64,000 bases of DNA from Acinetobacter kanungonis (GTDB taxonomy: Bacteria > Pseudomonadota > Gammaproteobacteria > Pseudomonadales > Moraxellaceae). The notes beneath the pieces were generated by a model, which did no database searches, was not told where the DNA came from, and worked only from the letters and a program-made list of their open reading frames with translations. Both the position numbers and the translations under genes were made by a program. Below, piece after piece: positions 1 through 9,260 of the stretch (the first letter of the stretch is position 1; each line of letters begins with the position of its first letter). Where the stretch lies: the NCBI RefSeq assembly GCF_009939195.1, contig NZ_JAACKC010000001.1, forward strand, positions 790,270-854,269. Direction: 5' to 3'.

Positions 1-1227
1 ACCTGCAGCAAGATTTAAGTCTGCTGCACTGATCTCTAGGGTTGGGGCAATTAAATCCGCACCTTGAGTATCCGTTTCATCAGTTAATGCTGTATCGCTA
101 TCACTGGCTGTATTGTCATACGCATCTGTGCCAGTCGAAGTTACCTCACTACCATCTTTCACCGCGTCAGGACCAATGGCAACGATACCTGTAGTTGGAT
201 CAATCACCACGTTAGCAGGTGTGTTATCTAAACTCCAAGTACCATCTTCACCTTTAGTTGCCGTTAAGGTCACAGGATTATCTGATTCATCTGTATAAGT
301 AATGACCTGTTTAACATTATCCTCACCCGGTTTAACAGCAACAGCACCCGTCGCCAATGCAGTAACATCAGGAGCATCCGCAGATGTTGGTGTGCTGTCA
401 TCCACCTTGGCTGTATCACTATCAGTCGCGGTATTATTACTCGAATTGGTCCCTGCAGAAGTCACAGTACTGCCATCTTTCACCGCCTCCATACCAATAG
501 TGACTTCACCCGTGGAAGGATTAATCGTTACCCCAGTAGGTGTTTGATCGAGGCTCCATGACCCATCAGAACCCTTGGTTGCCGTTAAGGTTACAGGGTT
601 ATCTGATTCATCCGTATAAGTAATGACTTGTTTTACATTATTTGAACCTGGTTTAACCGTAACTTGACCACCATCTAAAGCAACAACATCAGGTTTGTCT
701 GCAGATGGAGTAGATGTCCCGCCTCCACCACCTCCACTGCCCCCTCCAGCAGCAGCCAATCCAACAATCGGAATCAATGCCAACAACCAATAAGGATTAA
801 ATTCATATGCCGCAGACGTTAAAGCTTCTCCACCGAGAGCCTGCCCCGCACTCATTTGATCTGCGAGCATACTGACCGCATTTTGTTGCAAACCACTTTC
901 TGGGACATAGGCATAGTAATTGCCATTTTCATGCAGACCGATCAATAGATTGGTAGTATTGCCATCCGTTCCGTAATAGCCTTGAATAATCAAGTCAGGA
1001 TCAAGCGCACTATCCCCATCCGCTTCAAAGCTAATATATAAATCATCACCCATTCGCTGAATCTTAATATTTTCTGGTGCAAATTGAGTGGCATCATCAA
1101 TCAGCTCGTAATTGATGCCTTTTTGAGCTTGAATCGTAACTGGCTGGTCATGGGTTTTCGTGACTTGAAATGCCGAAATAATGGTTTTCGCATCATGCAA
1201 TTTTATTGTTACTGTTTGATTTGGCAT
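1..1227 (-). CDS. Bap/LapA-type giant adhesin, N-terminal part (cut by window edge)
   Basis: The frame is open from the ATG at 1227 to base 1 (409 codons), so only the N-terminus is present. Residues 1-130 resemble the BapA prefix-like domain of type I secreted adhesins (starts MPNQTVTIKLHDAK). A hydrophobic stretch (YWLLALIPIVGLAAA) and a Gly/Ser-rich linker follow near residues 144-172. Then come two near-identical 107-residue Ig-like repeats with VKQVITYTDESDNPVTL, and a different module begins at the edge (GADLIAPTLEISAADL). The family is exported by type I systems and held on the cell surface for biofilm formation; the exporter genes lie just upstream. The secretion signal is expected at the missing C-terminus. 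It follows the OmpA-like lipoprotein gene by 62 bases and may be cotranscribed. Family assignment is firm; total length is unknown. Confidence 0.85.
   Translation of the reverse strand, partial: MPNQTVTIKLHDAKTIISAFQVTKTHDQPVTIQAQKGINYELIDDATQFAPENIKIQRMGDDLYISFEADGDSALDPDLIIQGYYGTDGNTTNLLIGLHENGNYYAYVPESGLQQNAVSMLADQMSAGQALGGEALTSAAYEFNPYWLLALIPIVGLAAAGGGSGGGGGGTSTPSADKPDVVALDGGQVTVKPGSNNVKQVITYTDESDNPVTLTATKGSDGSWSLDQTPTGVTINPSTGEVTIGMEAVKDGSTVTSAGTNSSNNTATDSDTAKVDDSTPTSADAPDVTALATGAVAVKPGEDNVKQVITYTDESDNPVTLTATKGEDGTWSLDNTPANVVIDPTTGIVAIGPDAVKDGSEVTSTGTDAYDNTASDSDTALTDETDTQGADLIAPTLEISAADLNLAAG
64..705 (-). repeat. Two tandem 321-bp repeats in the adhesin gene
   Basis: Two in-frame units with a period of exactly 321 bp (107 codons), at 385-705 and 64-384. 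Both begin SAD-x-PDV and contain VKQVITYTDESDNPVTLTA. The DNA is also very similar (compare 585-630 with 264-309), which suggests recent duplication or conversion between units. Confidence 0.85.
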
Positions 1228-1289
1228 GTTATTTATCCTTTTCTTATAGCTTGATTCTAAAAATAGTGAATAAATGAAGGGAGCGAGTC

Positions 1290-2243
1290 TTATTCAGCTT
1301 TCATTCCGTAGGTAATAATTTCTACGCGCCTATTCGGTAAATCACACTGCTCACGTGCTGCCTTATCTTTTGCGTATTTCTGCTCACAATCCTTGACCAG
1401 CAGCTCTTGTTCGCCACGCCCTTCAACCAAAATATTCTTTTTCACGACGCCATTTTGAACCAAGAGCATGCGTACCGTTTCCGCACGACGCTGCGACAAT
1501 TGCTGATTGGAGTTTTCAGACCCCACAGGATCTGTATAACCAATCACTGCAATATGGCTAATCGACGCCTGATCACGGGTAATTTCTGCTGCAATTGAAG
1601 CAATCTCTTCACGACCTTTCGGTGTTAAATCATTCGGTCCAGATTTGGCATAACCAAAAACCGTGCTTGCCTCCAAGGTATATTTCTTCAACTCTGATTT
1701 CACAGGCACCTGAACATAAACTGGCTGAGCACATGCTTCGACCTCTCTTACCCGAGAAACAGTGTTCACTTCTTCTTTTAAATTAGATAAAAGCGCTTGC
1801 GCCTGACTCTCGCTCACGGCTTGAAGTTGAATGTTCTGACCCGTTCCATTCACTAAGCGGAAATATTGCGTAGTTCCCTCAGTGAGGTTTTGCTGAGCAT
1901 TCAGATTTCGGGCACTAATATAATTAAAATCACTCTTGGTATACGCTGCATTGATTCGCGTTGGGTTCGCGCACAACTGAACCGCCTTAAACCCACCTGG
2001 CAATAAAGATGTTAAATAATGCCCATTCACAAATACATTTGCAGCAGGACCCATTAAACCCTCTTTATCACGAATAAAAACAACCTGTGTTTGACCTGAT
2101 TTAATGAGTTTAGGCTGAGTATAAGTATTAGAACCAAATAGATTCCAATGCTCTAATGGCGGTTGTTTGTTTACAGATGAGCATCCCACCCAAAACACCG
2201 AACAACCCAGAATTAATATTAATCTTTTTGACTTCATACTCAT
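1290..2243 (-). CDS. OmpA-family lipoprotein linked to the adhesin
   Basis: 317 residues. A lipoprotein signal is visible (basic start, hydrophobic core, lipobox VGC at about residues 19-21). The middle part has no recognised domain. Residues about 190-315 form an OmpA C-terminal peptidoglycan-binding domain (TVFGYAKSGPNDLTPKG, IAVIGYTDPVGS, LSQRRAETV, NRRVEI). It is probably outer-membrane anchored and reaches to peptidoglycan. OmpA-like proteins are common partners of adhesin-exporting type I systems, and this gene sits between the exporter genes and the adhesin on the same strand. A role in adhesin display or envelope stability is inferred. Confidence 0.85.
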   Translation of the reverse strand: MSMKSKRLILILGCSVFWVGCSSVNKQPPLEHWNLFGSNTYTQPKLIKSGQTQVVFIRDKEGLMGPAANVFVNGHYLTSLLPGGFKAVQLCANPTRINAAYTKSDFNYISARNLNAQQNLTEGTTQYFRLVNGTGQNIQLQAVSESQAQALLSNLKEEVNTVSRVREVEACAQPVYVQVPVKSELKKYTLEASTVFGYAKSGPNDLTPKGREEIASIAAEITRDQASISHIAVIGYTDPVGSENSNQQLSQRRAETVRMLLVQNGVVKKNILVEGRGEQELLVKDCEQKYAKDKAAREQCDLPNRRVEIITYGMKAE

Positions 2244-2654
2244 GACCTCTTTTATTTATATCTCAATATTATTCACCCTAATCTAGGATGGTTATTCTTA
2301 ATTTCAACATAAACCCTTATAAAAAATAAGTATTTATGCAATTTTTTTATAATACTTAATTAAAGAGAATATAAAAAATTGAGCAAAAAACAATAGCTTT
2401 AATCAGGTTTTTTTGAATAACATGAACCAGTTCACAAATAAAATTTAAATTCTTATAATTATTTTATTTTTATTATTTAAAACAAAAAAACCATATTTTA
2501 AATATGGTTTTAAGCATTTATTTATTATCAAAAACATAAAACATATATTTTAAATCTATATTATTTTAACCACTCGACATTATTTTAACCATAGCTATGG
2601 ACCATTTATATCGATAACAAAAAGCTTAATATTTTTTGTTTTAGCTAATATCGA
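2244..2654. other. A+T-rich spacer between adaptor gene and OmpA-like gene
   Basis: 411 bases without a credible gene. It holds the terminator at 2481-2511 and presumably the promoter for the OmpA-like/adhesin pair in 2244-2480. No specific regulator site was recognised. Confidence 0.6.
2481..2511 (-). terminator. Probable rho-independent terminator after the type I adaptor gene
   Basis: On the minus strand an A/T-dominated hairpin (AAACCATATT paired with AATATGGTTT) is followed by TTTTGTTTT. It lies about 145 bases after the HlyD-type stop codon and would separate the exporter genes from the OmpA-like/adhesin unit. The low G+C of the stem makes it weaker than usual. Confidence 0.55.
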
Positions 2655-3902
2655 CTATCGCTCTTGTAGTGCTTGTTTCATACGCGTAATCGGTTTAATC
2701 AAATATTGGAATATGGTTTTTTCTCCTGTTTTAACGTCGACGCTGGCAATCATGCCGGGAATAATCGGCATCGGTTGACCATTTTTATCCGTCAGCGAAT
2801 TCTGATGCGTTTCGACCAGAATGCGGTAATAGGCTTCTTCAGGATTGAGATTCAATTCACTCGGGCGAGTTTTATCTCTCAGTGTATCTGGGCTAATGAG
2901 CGTAACCTTACCCTCCAAGCCGCCATACAAGGCATAGTCATAAGCCGTAATTTTGACAATCGCGGCAAGCCCAGGGTGCACAAAAGCAACATCTTGCGGA
3001 CGGATATAGGCTTCGACCAGCAGCTTGTCATTCAAAGGCACAATTTCCATGATGTCTTGCCCGGCCTGAACCACCCCACCGACCGTGTTGATCTTGATGT
3101 TTTTAACAATCCCTTTTAAGGGTGCTCGAATCAGGGAACGATCTACTGGATCTGCCCGCATCGCCATATTTTCTTTGGCTTGCGCAAGTTCAGACTCGAC
3201 TCGCACCAACTCATTATTGGCATCCGCTGCATATTGATTGCGCTTTTCATCAATTTGCAGTGCCAAATCGGAAGACTGGCGTCGCATACGCAGCAACTCC
3301 ACCTCAGACATCACTCCTTCTGCCACCATCGGTGCGGTGATGGCAATTTCACGATCCAACATAGCCTTGCTGGTTTGCAAGCCTGCAACCGCTTCATCCA
3401 CTGCACGTCGACGCGCAGTATAGGCCGCACGCTCACGATGTTTTAGTGACTCGCTAATTCCAGTCGGAAATTGAATCGAAGTTCCATAAGATTCTGCTCT
3501 TAAGCGTGCCGACATGGCTTCAAGGTTGGCCACCTTGGCTTCGCTTTCTCTTAAGATAGCTGAGCTACGGGTATCATCTAAACGCAGTAGAATTTGCCCT
3601 TTTTCAACGATGTCTCCCTCTTTGACCAGCATTTCTTTAATGGTACCTGGGTCCAAGCTTTGTAAGATTTGTTCTCGGCTGGTTGGAATAACACTGCCTT
3701 GTCCACGTGTCACTTCTTCGACAGGACTGTGATAAGCCCAAAATACAAATACGATTAAAAATACGAACAGCAAAGCAATCGTCCAGAAAAGCCCTGTATG
3801 CTTTTCCGTTTGTAAGGCAGCATTCAAGTCGTTGAGCAACTTTAAGTCTTTGGACTGTACTCGCTCTGCGGATGGGTTCTGATAATCTTTCATAAGCCTC
3901 AC
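2655..3902 (-). CDS. Type I secretion periplasmic adaptor (HlyD/LapC family)
   Basis: 415 residues, normal for the family. A short cytoplasmic N-terminus, one membrane helix at about 41-60 (FWTIALLFVFLIVFVFWAY), then a HlyD-like barrel half (GQGSVIPTSREQILQSLDPG), a long coiled-coil hairpin (about 110-255) and the second barrel half (RADPVDRSLIRAPLKGIVK). It bridges the inner-membrane ABC transporter and the TolC-type outer-membrane channel. Its gene follows the transporter by 23 bases. The nearby Bap-type adhesin is the likely substrate. Met4 is a possible alternative start. Confidence 0.93.
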   Translation of the reverse strand: MRLMKDYQNPSAERVQSKDLKLLNDLNAALQTEKHTGLFWTIALLFVFLIVFVFWAYHSPVEEVTRGQGSVIPTSREQILQSLDPGTIKEMLVKEGDIVEKGQILLRLDDTRSSAILRESEAKVANLEAMSARLRAESYGTSIQFPTGISESLKHRERAAYTARRRAVDEAVAGLQTSKAMLDREIAITAPMVAEGVMSEVELLRMRRQSSDLALQIDEKRNQYAADANNELVRVESELAQAKENMAMRADPVDRSLIRAPLKGIVKNIKINTVGGVVQAGQDIMEIVPLNDKLLVEAYIRPQDVAFVHPGLAAIVKITAYDYALYGGLEGKVTLISPDTLRDKTRPSELNLNPEEAYYRILVETHQNSLTDKNGQPMPIIPGMIASVDVKTGEKTIFQYLIKPITRMKQALQER

Positions 3903-3925
3903 TTATCTTGATCTGCTCATTGTTG

Positions 3926-6214
3926 TTATAGCGATTCAATATTCTGTTCTTGTAATGATGTTTCTTTTATCTGCTTGCGAACTGTTGCAGCATTGTCGGG
4001 CTGAATCACAATGGTTCGCCCCGCTGCATTGCCTGTTTGGGTCGCGGAAGTTACTGTTTGAGCTGCCGTAGCTGCACTTGGTGCAGTGGTTTTCTTTTGT
4101 TCATTTTGAGCCAGTTTTTTCAATACCTCATCTCTCGGACCATCCATCACCACTTGTCCTTGATCAATCACCACCACACGACTCACAATACTCAATACTT
4201 GAGTGCGATGCGTGACCACCACCAAGGTCTTGTCTTTGCTCCATTGATGCAAAGCATTCAGAGTTTGACGTTCAGTTAATTGATCGAGTCCATTGGTCGG
4301 CTCATCCAGCAACACCACACGTGGGGAACGCAATGTGAGTCGTGCCAAGGCAATAATCTGTTTTTGTCCTCCCGAGAGTCCTAAACCATCTTCACCCAAA
4401 GGCATATCCAAGCCACGCGGATGATTTTGAATCAGGCTCTCCAGACCAAAACGTTTTAAGGCAAGTAATAGCTCCTGATCTGACGAAAAACCATCTTGTC
4501 GCGCCAAGTCGAGGTTTTCACGCAAAGTTCCCAAAAAAAGCCGTGGTGCTTGACCCAACATCGCCACCTGATTACGCAGATAATTCGGATCGAGCTGACG
4601 TAAATCCACACCATCGAGGGTGACATTCCCCTCTAAAGGTTCAAACATGCCGCTGGCAAGTTTCAGAGTGGTGGTTTTACCACTGCCAATTTTCCCCAAA
4701 ATACCCACTTTTTCACCCGCAGCAATATTCAAATTCAGCGCTTTTAACGCTGCGGGAATATCTTGTTGATATTTAAAACTGACTTGCTGGAATTTAAGCT
4801 CGCCTTTGACTTGATCAAGGCTGATATATTGCCGATCTGGATGGCGTTCAATTTTGCGCTCAATAATACTTTGCAACCCTTGCAGCCCAATTTTGGCTTG
4901 CTGGAAACGAATCGCCAAACTCGAAATTTGTGCCAAAGGCGCCAAAGCACGACCAGACAAGATCACCGAGGCAATCAGTGCTCCCATGGTAATTTTGTGA
5001 TTAGGATCTGGACTATGAATCAGATAAGTTCCGACAATCACCAAAATCACGGTATTTAATTGCTGCACCGCAACTGAAAAATTGACCACAAAATTACTCA
5101 AATCACGCGTTTTGGTGCTCGAAGCTGCATTTTTGGCGGTGTAATAATCCCATTTCTGCTGCGCCCAACTGGTGGCGTTGTTGGCTTTTAAGGTTTCAAT
5201 CCCTTCAATTGCCTCGACTGCCAAGCCTTGACGTTGCGAAGACTCTTTCATAGATCCATTGATATAGTGTGCCAAAGGTGCCTGCGCCAAAATCCCGACA
5301 ATCATTACGATTGGAATTAAAATTAACGGCACTATAGCCAATTGACCGCCAATCATCCAAATCACGGTGATAAACAGCAATAAGAACGGTAAATCCACCA
5401 AAACCAGTAAACTGGCACTGGTCATAAACTCCCGCACCGACTCAAATTCGCGCAAGTTATTGGCATAGGAACCTGAAGATGCTGGGCGTTCCGCCAAATC
5501 CAGACTCATCACGCGGCGAAAAATAGCGGAACTGATAATGAGATCTGCCTTTTTCCCCGCAATATCGGTCAAATGCCCACGAATCATCTTGGCAGCAAAC
5601 TCAAAGCTAATGGCCAGAATAACCCCGATACTAAGTACCCATAAAGTTTCATAAGACTTGTTTGGAATCACACGGTCATACACATTCATAACGTAAAGCG
5701 AGCTGACCAGCGCCAAAAAGTTGATGATAAATGTCGCCAAAATCACTTGTGCATAATAAGCACGAAACCGCCAAACCACTTTCCAGAACCACGCTTTAGG
5801 CAAGTGATACTCAGGTAATTCAGAGCGCAAATCATGCGCGAGTTTCGGTTTAATAAACCAGCAATAGCCCAAATACAACTCGCTTAATTGTTGCTGCGTC
5901 AGACGCTGCTTTAAACCATCGGTTTGTTGTATTTCATATACACGTTCGTCTGCACCGCCTTCTATTCGTGTGATGACTGCTGCTTGATCTTGCTGCAATA
6001 CAATCACGACGGGTACCGCCAAAGCAGGAATGTCATGCAATACTTTTTGCGTTAAGGTATTTTCGAAACCGTGACTTTTTAATACTTCCACCAAAGAAGC
6101 ATAATTCACATTTAAATGCTGATCATGCGTCACCTGCGCCATTAATGTCGCGACAGGTAATGGACTCCCTAATAATCGGGTTGCCAATGCAATATGTTCT
6201 ATGATGGATTTCAT
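3926..6214 (-). CDS. Type I secretion ABC transporter/permease (LapB-like)
   Basis: 762 residues. Residues 1-130 form a C39-like domain with no catalytic Cys in the expected N-terminal position, the usual state in RTX/LapA exporters, where it binds substrate without cutting. Residues 150-430 hold the six-helix ABC core. The nucleotide-binding domain follows with Walker A GKIGSGKTT (Lys513), signature LSGGQ, Walker B VVLLDEPTNGLDQ and H-loop VVTHRT. A low-complexity Ala/Thr/Gln tail of about 65 residues follows the ATPase. It powers one-step export across both membranes. The tolC-like gene is 90 bases upstream and the adaptor gene 23 bases downstream. Confidence 0.93.
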   Translation of the reverse strand: MKSIIEHIALATRLLGSPLPVATLMAQVTHDQHLNVNYASLVEVLKSHGFENTLTQKVLHDIPALAVPVVIVLQQDQAAVITRIEGGADERVYEIQQTDGLKQRLTQQQLSELYLGYCWFIKPKLAHDLRSELPEYHLPKAWFWKVVWRFRAYYAQVILATFIINFLALVSSLYVMNVYDRVIPNKSYETLWVLSIGVILAISFEFAAKMIRGHLTDIAGKKADLIISSAIFRRVMSLDLAERPASSGSYANNLREFESVREFMTSASLLVLVDLPFLLLFITVIWMIGGQLAIVPLILIPIVMIVGILAQAPLAHYINGSMKESSQRQGLAVEAIEGIETLKANNATSWAQQKWDYYTAKNAASSTKTRDLSNFVVNFSVAVQQLNTVILVIVGTYLIHSPDPNHKITMGALIASVILSGRALAPLAQISSLAIRFQQAKIGLQGLQSIIERKIERHPDRQYISLDQVKGELKFQQVSFKYQQDIPAALKALNLNIAAGEKVGILGKIGSGKTTTLKLASGMFEPLEGNVTLDGVDLRQLDPNYLRNQVAMLGQAPRLFLGTLRENLDLARQDGFSSDQELLLALKRFGLESLIQNHPRGLDMPLGEDGLGLSGGQKQIIALARLTLRSPRVVLLDEPTNGLDQLTERQTLNALHQWSKDKTLVVVTHRTQVLSIVSRVVVIDQGQVVMDGPRDEVLKKLAQNEQKKTTAPSAATAAQTVTSATQTGNAAGRTIVIQPDNAATVRKQIKETSLQEQNIESL

Positions 6215-6304
6215 TTTCTTTATGTCATCCTTTTTTTAATTCTTCGACCTCAAGGTCATTGATGCATCACCCACATCCATTGTGGAGCAGCAGTGTGTTT
6301 CTTC

Positions 6305-7621
6305 TTACTGCCTTACCCAATTGCTTATATTGGCTTGCGCACGCAAATAGGCCAGTGCAGCCATGCGATAATCATTTTGTGCCGAGACATACGCCATTTC
6401 GACACCCGCCAATTCGTTATACGCATTCAGCACATCAATCAGGCTTTTTCTTGCGATTTTGAACTGTTTTTCGTTGTCACTGACCACCTTGCGTGAAGCA
6501 ATAATTTGTTCTTGTGAAATCTGCATTTTTTGTTGGCTTTGAAACATATCAATTTCTGCGGTTCGCGCACGCTCTTCAATATCGCGCTGAATTTGATCCA
6601 GACGTGCTTTGGCAGCAACGGCCGATTGCCCACTTTGTTCGACTGAATATTTCGCCCCCTGATTCAACAGATCCCACGACATATTCAAATACACTTGACG
6701 ATCCTCCGTCGTCACATTGCCTTCTAAGTTAATACTTGGATAACGCTTAGCTTTACGATATTTAATTTCTGAGCGAATACTGTCCAGTTCCGCTTCTTGG
6801 GCTAAATATGATGGATGTTGAGTAACTTCACCCAGTTGGTAACGGGTAATAAATTGCGATGGTGCCAGCCCTGCAAAGGGATCACTCAAAGTATCTTGAT
6901 CAATCACTTCGGATGAATACTTTCTCAGATGACTGAGTGCAAAGCCCAAATCACGCTGCAAGCTACTGATGGTGTGTTCAACCTGCATTTGCCGTGCGCG
7001 CGCTTGAGTTAACTCAGAACGACGTCCTGCATCATATTGCACGATGACACTCACATCTTGGGTAAACTTGTTGTGGCGCTCCAAACTCCGCATCTGCACT
7101 GCAAGAGCTTCATGTGCATTTAGGGCTTTTAAATATTCCGAACCGATGTTGTATCCCAACTCCTCCGCGGTCTCACCAATCTTCTGTTCAAAATACTGTG
7201 ACTTTTTCTCATCACGCGCCACTTGCGCACTAATAGCACCAAAGGAATACAGATTCACACTCCCTCTAATACCAGGCGTAAAATCCTCACTCACATAGTC
7301 ATATTGACTTTCATGTGATTGTTCCAGAATCTGGTTGGCTGTCACAGCCAAGGTGGGATAATGCAGCGCTTTCGATTCTTTTACCTTGCTGAGTGCAGCT
7401 TCTTCATTGGCTTGTGCTTCTAACATCATTGGGTCTTGCTCCAAAGCTGTTTTCAACAATGTCTTTAACTGAACGGCATAAACAGATGTGCTACATAAAA
7501 GTGTGACTAATAGAGCAATCCGTTTACTCCAACCCATTGCTTGTGCTTGTTTAATTCGCATTCTCATATTTTTTACTAAAGTATTTCTTATATGCACATG
7601 ACACTGTGACTTATCTCTCAC
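6305..7621 (-). CDS. TolC-family outer-membrane channel of the type I exporter
   Basis: The frame gives 438 residues from a GTG at 7621. A better start may be an ATG at 7567 or 7561, or the Met just before WSKRIALLVTLLCSTSVYA, which is a clear signal peptide ending VYA. No strong ribosome site decides between them. The rest is a TolC/OEP fold: two repeats of long helices with short strands, conserved YPSINLEG and Gln/Ala-rich coiled coils. It forms the trimeric channel across the periplasm and outer membrane. It is the first gene of the exporter group tolC-lapB-hlyD. Confidence 0.9.
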   Translation of the reverse strand: MRDKSQCHVHIRNTLVKNMRMRIKQAQAMGWSKRIALLVTLLCSTSVYAVQLKTLLKTALEQDPMMLEAQANEEAALSKVKESKALHYPTLAVTANQILEQSHESQYDYVSEDFTPGIRGSVNLYSFGAISAQVARDEKKSQYFEQKIGETAEELGYNIGSEYLKALNAHEALAVQMRSLERHNKFTQDVSVIVQYDAGRRSELTQARARQMQVEHTISSLQRDLGFALSHLRKYSSEVIDQDTLSDPFAGLAPSQFITRYQLGEVTQHPSYLAQEAELDSIRSEIKYRKAKRYPSINLEGNVTTEDRQVYLNMSWDLLNQGAKYSVEQSGQSAVAAKARLDQIQRDIEERARTAEIDMFQSQQKMQISQEQIIASRKVVSDNEKQFKIARKSLIDVLNAYNELAGVEMAYVSAQNDYRMAALAYLRAQANISNWVRQ

Positions 7622-7707
7622 CTAGAATATAAGCAATTAATTTCAATAAGTTAACCCATGCTTAGCTGTAGAAATGTACGCCAATTATTTAAGATAGGCT
7701 TAATAAT

Positions 7708-7812
7708 ATGCAAAATTCAGACATGAATATTTTTCTTTCAAGATCAAAGAAAGATGAAGTAAATAAATTGAATTTACTTTTTGATGAGTTAAAATGTGAT
7801 GAAGTTCATTAA
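7708..7812 (+). CDS. Possible 34-residue small protein
   Basis: ATG at 7708 to TAA at 7812, encoding a charged Lys/Asp/Glu/Leu-rich peptide with no membrane segment or signal (contains SRSKKDEVNKLNLLFDELK). A TAGG sequence lies about nine bases before the ATG. I do not recognise it. In such A+T-rich DNA a frame of this size can arise by chance. Confidence 0.2.
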   Translation: MQNSDMNIFLSRSKKDEVNKLNLLFDELKCDEVH

Positions 7813-8147
7813 ATATTTAAGATAAGATTATTTTTTATGCATATGTATTAAAATTATAATATTTCATTCTTATTATCTATTTTGCTTATTTTTAAAACAA
7901 AACTAATCACACTGCATAACCAAGTGTTTTGGTATACATTTATTGTTACAAATAAACCAACCATAATACTCAACTTTAACGGACTTGCTTAACGTTTTTT
8001 CTATTCTAGTTTTGCAAGTTTTCATTCTGATGTATTCCATTAAATTAAAACTCGCACCTCAAAAGCACTATCCCTATTTCTAGGTATATTTCAGCGCGTC
8101 AAATTTACATGAAGAAAGTCTCAAACATGCCCCCTTCAAACAGGCAT

Positions 8148-8176
8148 TAAAAAAGCCACCTAAAAGGTGGCTTTTC
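8148..8176 (-). terminator. Rho-independent terminator of acpP
   Basis: Minus-strand stem AAAAGCCACC / GGTGGCTTTT with a five-base loop, followed by T residues, about 25 bases after the acpP stop. Confidence 0.85.
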
Positions 8177-8201
8177 TTTCAGCTATGCTGAACATCAACA
8201 A

Positions 8202-8438
8202 TTAACCAAGTTTCTTAGAAACGTAGTCAATTGCAGATTGAACTGTAGTGATTTCGTTAGAATCTTCATCAGGGATAGTGATGTCGAAATCATTTTCGAA
8301 AGACATTACAAGTTCAACTAGGTCTAGAGAGTCTGCACCTAAGTCATCCATGAAAGATGCTTCGTTTTTGATCTCTTCTACTTTAAGACCCAATTGTTCT
8401 GCAACCGCTTGTTTAACGCGTTGTTCGATATCGCTCAC
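8202..8438 (-). CDS. acpP: Acyl carrier protein AcpP
   Basis: 78 residues from a GTG start at 8438. This start is chosen over the upstream ATG at 8453 because AGGAG lies seven bases before the GTG and the product then begins like family members (SDIEQRVKQ). Ser37 in GADSLDL is the 4'-phosphopantetheine site. The protein is small and acidic as expected. It carries growing acyl chains in type II fatty-acid synthesis. It follows fabG by 87 bases and is closed by its own terminator, so a separate promoter giving high acpP output is likely. Confidence 0.97.
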   Translation of the reverse strand: MSDIEQRVKQAVAEQLGLKVEEIKNEASFMDDLGADSLDLVELVMSFENDFDITIPDEDSNEITTVQSAIDYVSKKLG

Positions 8439-8525
8439 AGGAATTCTCCTCATTGCTTGTGGCGTTTTTAAATGCCGTTAGTTTAATTGAAACTCTAATT
8501 TTTTGAAAGTTCATACATCAGCCAA

Positions 8526-9260
8526 TTAGCTCATGTATAAACCACCATTTACGTGTAAAACCGTACCTGTAATATAACTTGCCTTCTCAGAAGCCAAGAA
8601 ACTTACAGCATTCGCGATATCTTGTGGTTCGCCTAAGCGTTGAAGTGCCACTTGTTCGCTCATTTTTTTACGAATTTCTTCGCTTAACTGTTCTGTCATT
8701 TCTGTTGCAATAAAACCTGGTGCAACGGAATTCACAGTAATTTGGCGGCTACCCATCTCTTTTGCAAGGCTGCGGCTAAATGCCTCAATACCTGCTTTAG
8801 CAGCTGAATAGTTTGCCTGGCCTGGGTTTGCGAAATGCGCAACCACAGAACTGATATTGATAATTCGTCCAAAACGAGCTTTGGTCATGCCTTTAAGAAC
8901 GCGTTTTGATAGGCGGTAAACAGCTTTTAAATGAATGTTCAGAATATCATCCCAATCATCTTCAGACATACGTAGCAACAAATTATCACGGGTAATTCCT
9001 GCATTATTTACAAGTGCAAGAACTGGACCATAATTTTGTTCGATATCTGTAACTAAAGCATCAATTGCAGCGCCATCACGTACATCAAGTACTTTACCTG
9101 CACCATTTTCACCAAATGCTGCTGATAATTTTTCAGCACCCGACTCTGAAGTCGCAGTACCCACTACAAAATAACCGTCTTGAATCAATTGTTGAGCGAT
9201 GGCAGCACCAATCCCTCGACTTGCGCCTGTCACTAAAGCGACTTTGCGTTCTTGTGTCAT
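8526..9260 (-). CDS. fabG: 3-oxoacyl-ACP reductase FabG
   Basis: 244 residues, full length. Classical short-chain dehydrogenase: TGASRGIG cofactor loop at the N-terminus, NNAG near residue 87, catalytic Ser in NISSVV, Tyr and Lys in YSAAKAG, and the C-terminal VLHVNGG typical of FabG. It performs the NADPH-dependent first reduction in each elongation cycle. Its ATG overlaps the fabD stop (ATGA), so the two are translationally coupled. Confidence 0.96.
   Translation of the reverse strand: MTQERKVALVTGASRGIGAAIAQQLIQDGYFVVGTATSESGAEKLSAAFGENGAGKVLDVRDGAAIDALVTDIEQNYGPVLALVNNAGITRDNLLLRMSEDDWDDILNIHLKAVYRLSKRVLKGMTKARFGRIINISSVVAHFANPGQANYSAAKAGIEAFSRSLAKEMGSRQITVNSVAPGFIATEMTEQLSEEIRKKMSEQVALQRLGEPQDIANAVSFLASEKASYITGTVLHVNGGLYMS

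Larger units (their letters stand above)
7622..8201. other. 580-base spacer between exporter and acpP
   Basis: Very A+T-rich. It should contain the minus-strand promoter of the type I exporter group (near 7622-7800) and ends with the acpP terminator at 8148-8176. One short plus-strand open frame (7708-7812) is listed separately. No recognised operator or RNA gene. Confidence 0.5.

Noticed and set aside
1..705. Repeats considered as CRISPR or tandem satellite
   Set aside because: The units are 321 bp, in frame and coding; they are adhesin domains.
3637..3939. 100-codon minus-strand frame overlapping the adaptor and ABC genes
   Set aside because: It is out of frame with two firmly identified genes and matches no family.
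3926..6214. Active C39 bacteriocin-processing peptidase
   Set aside because: The N-terminal domain lacks the catalytic Cys, so cleavage of a double-glycine leader is not expected.
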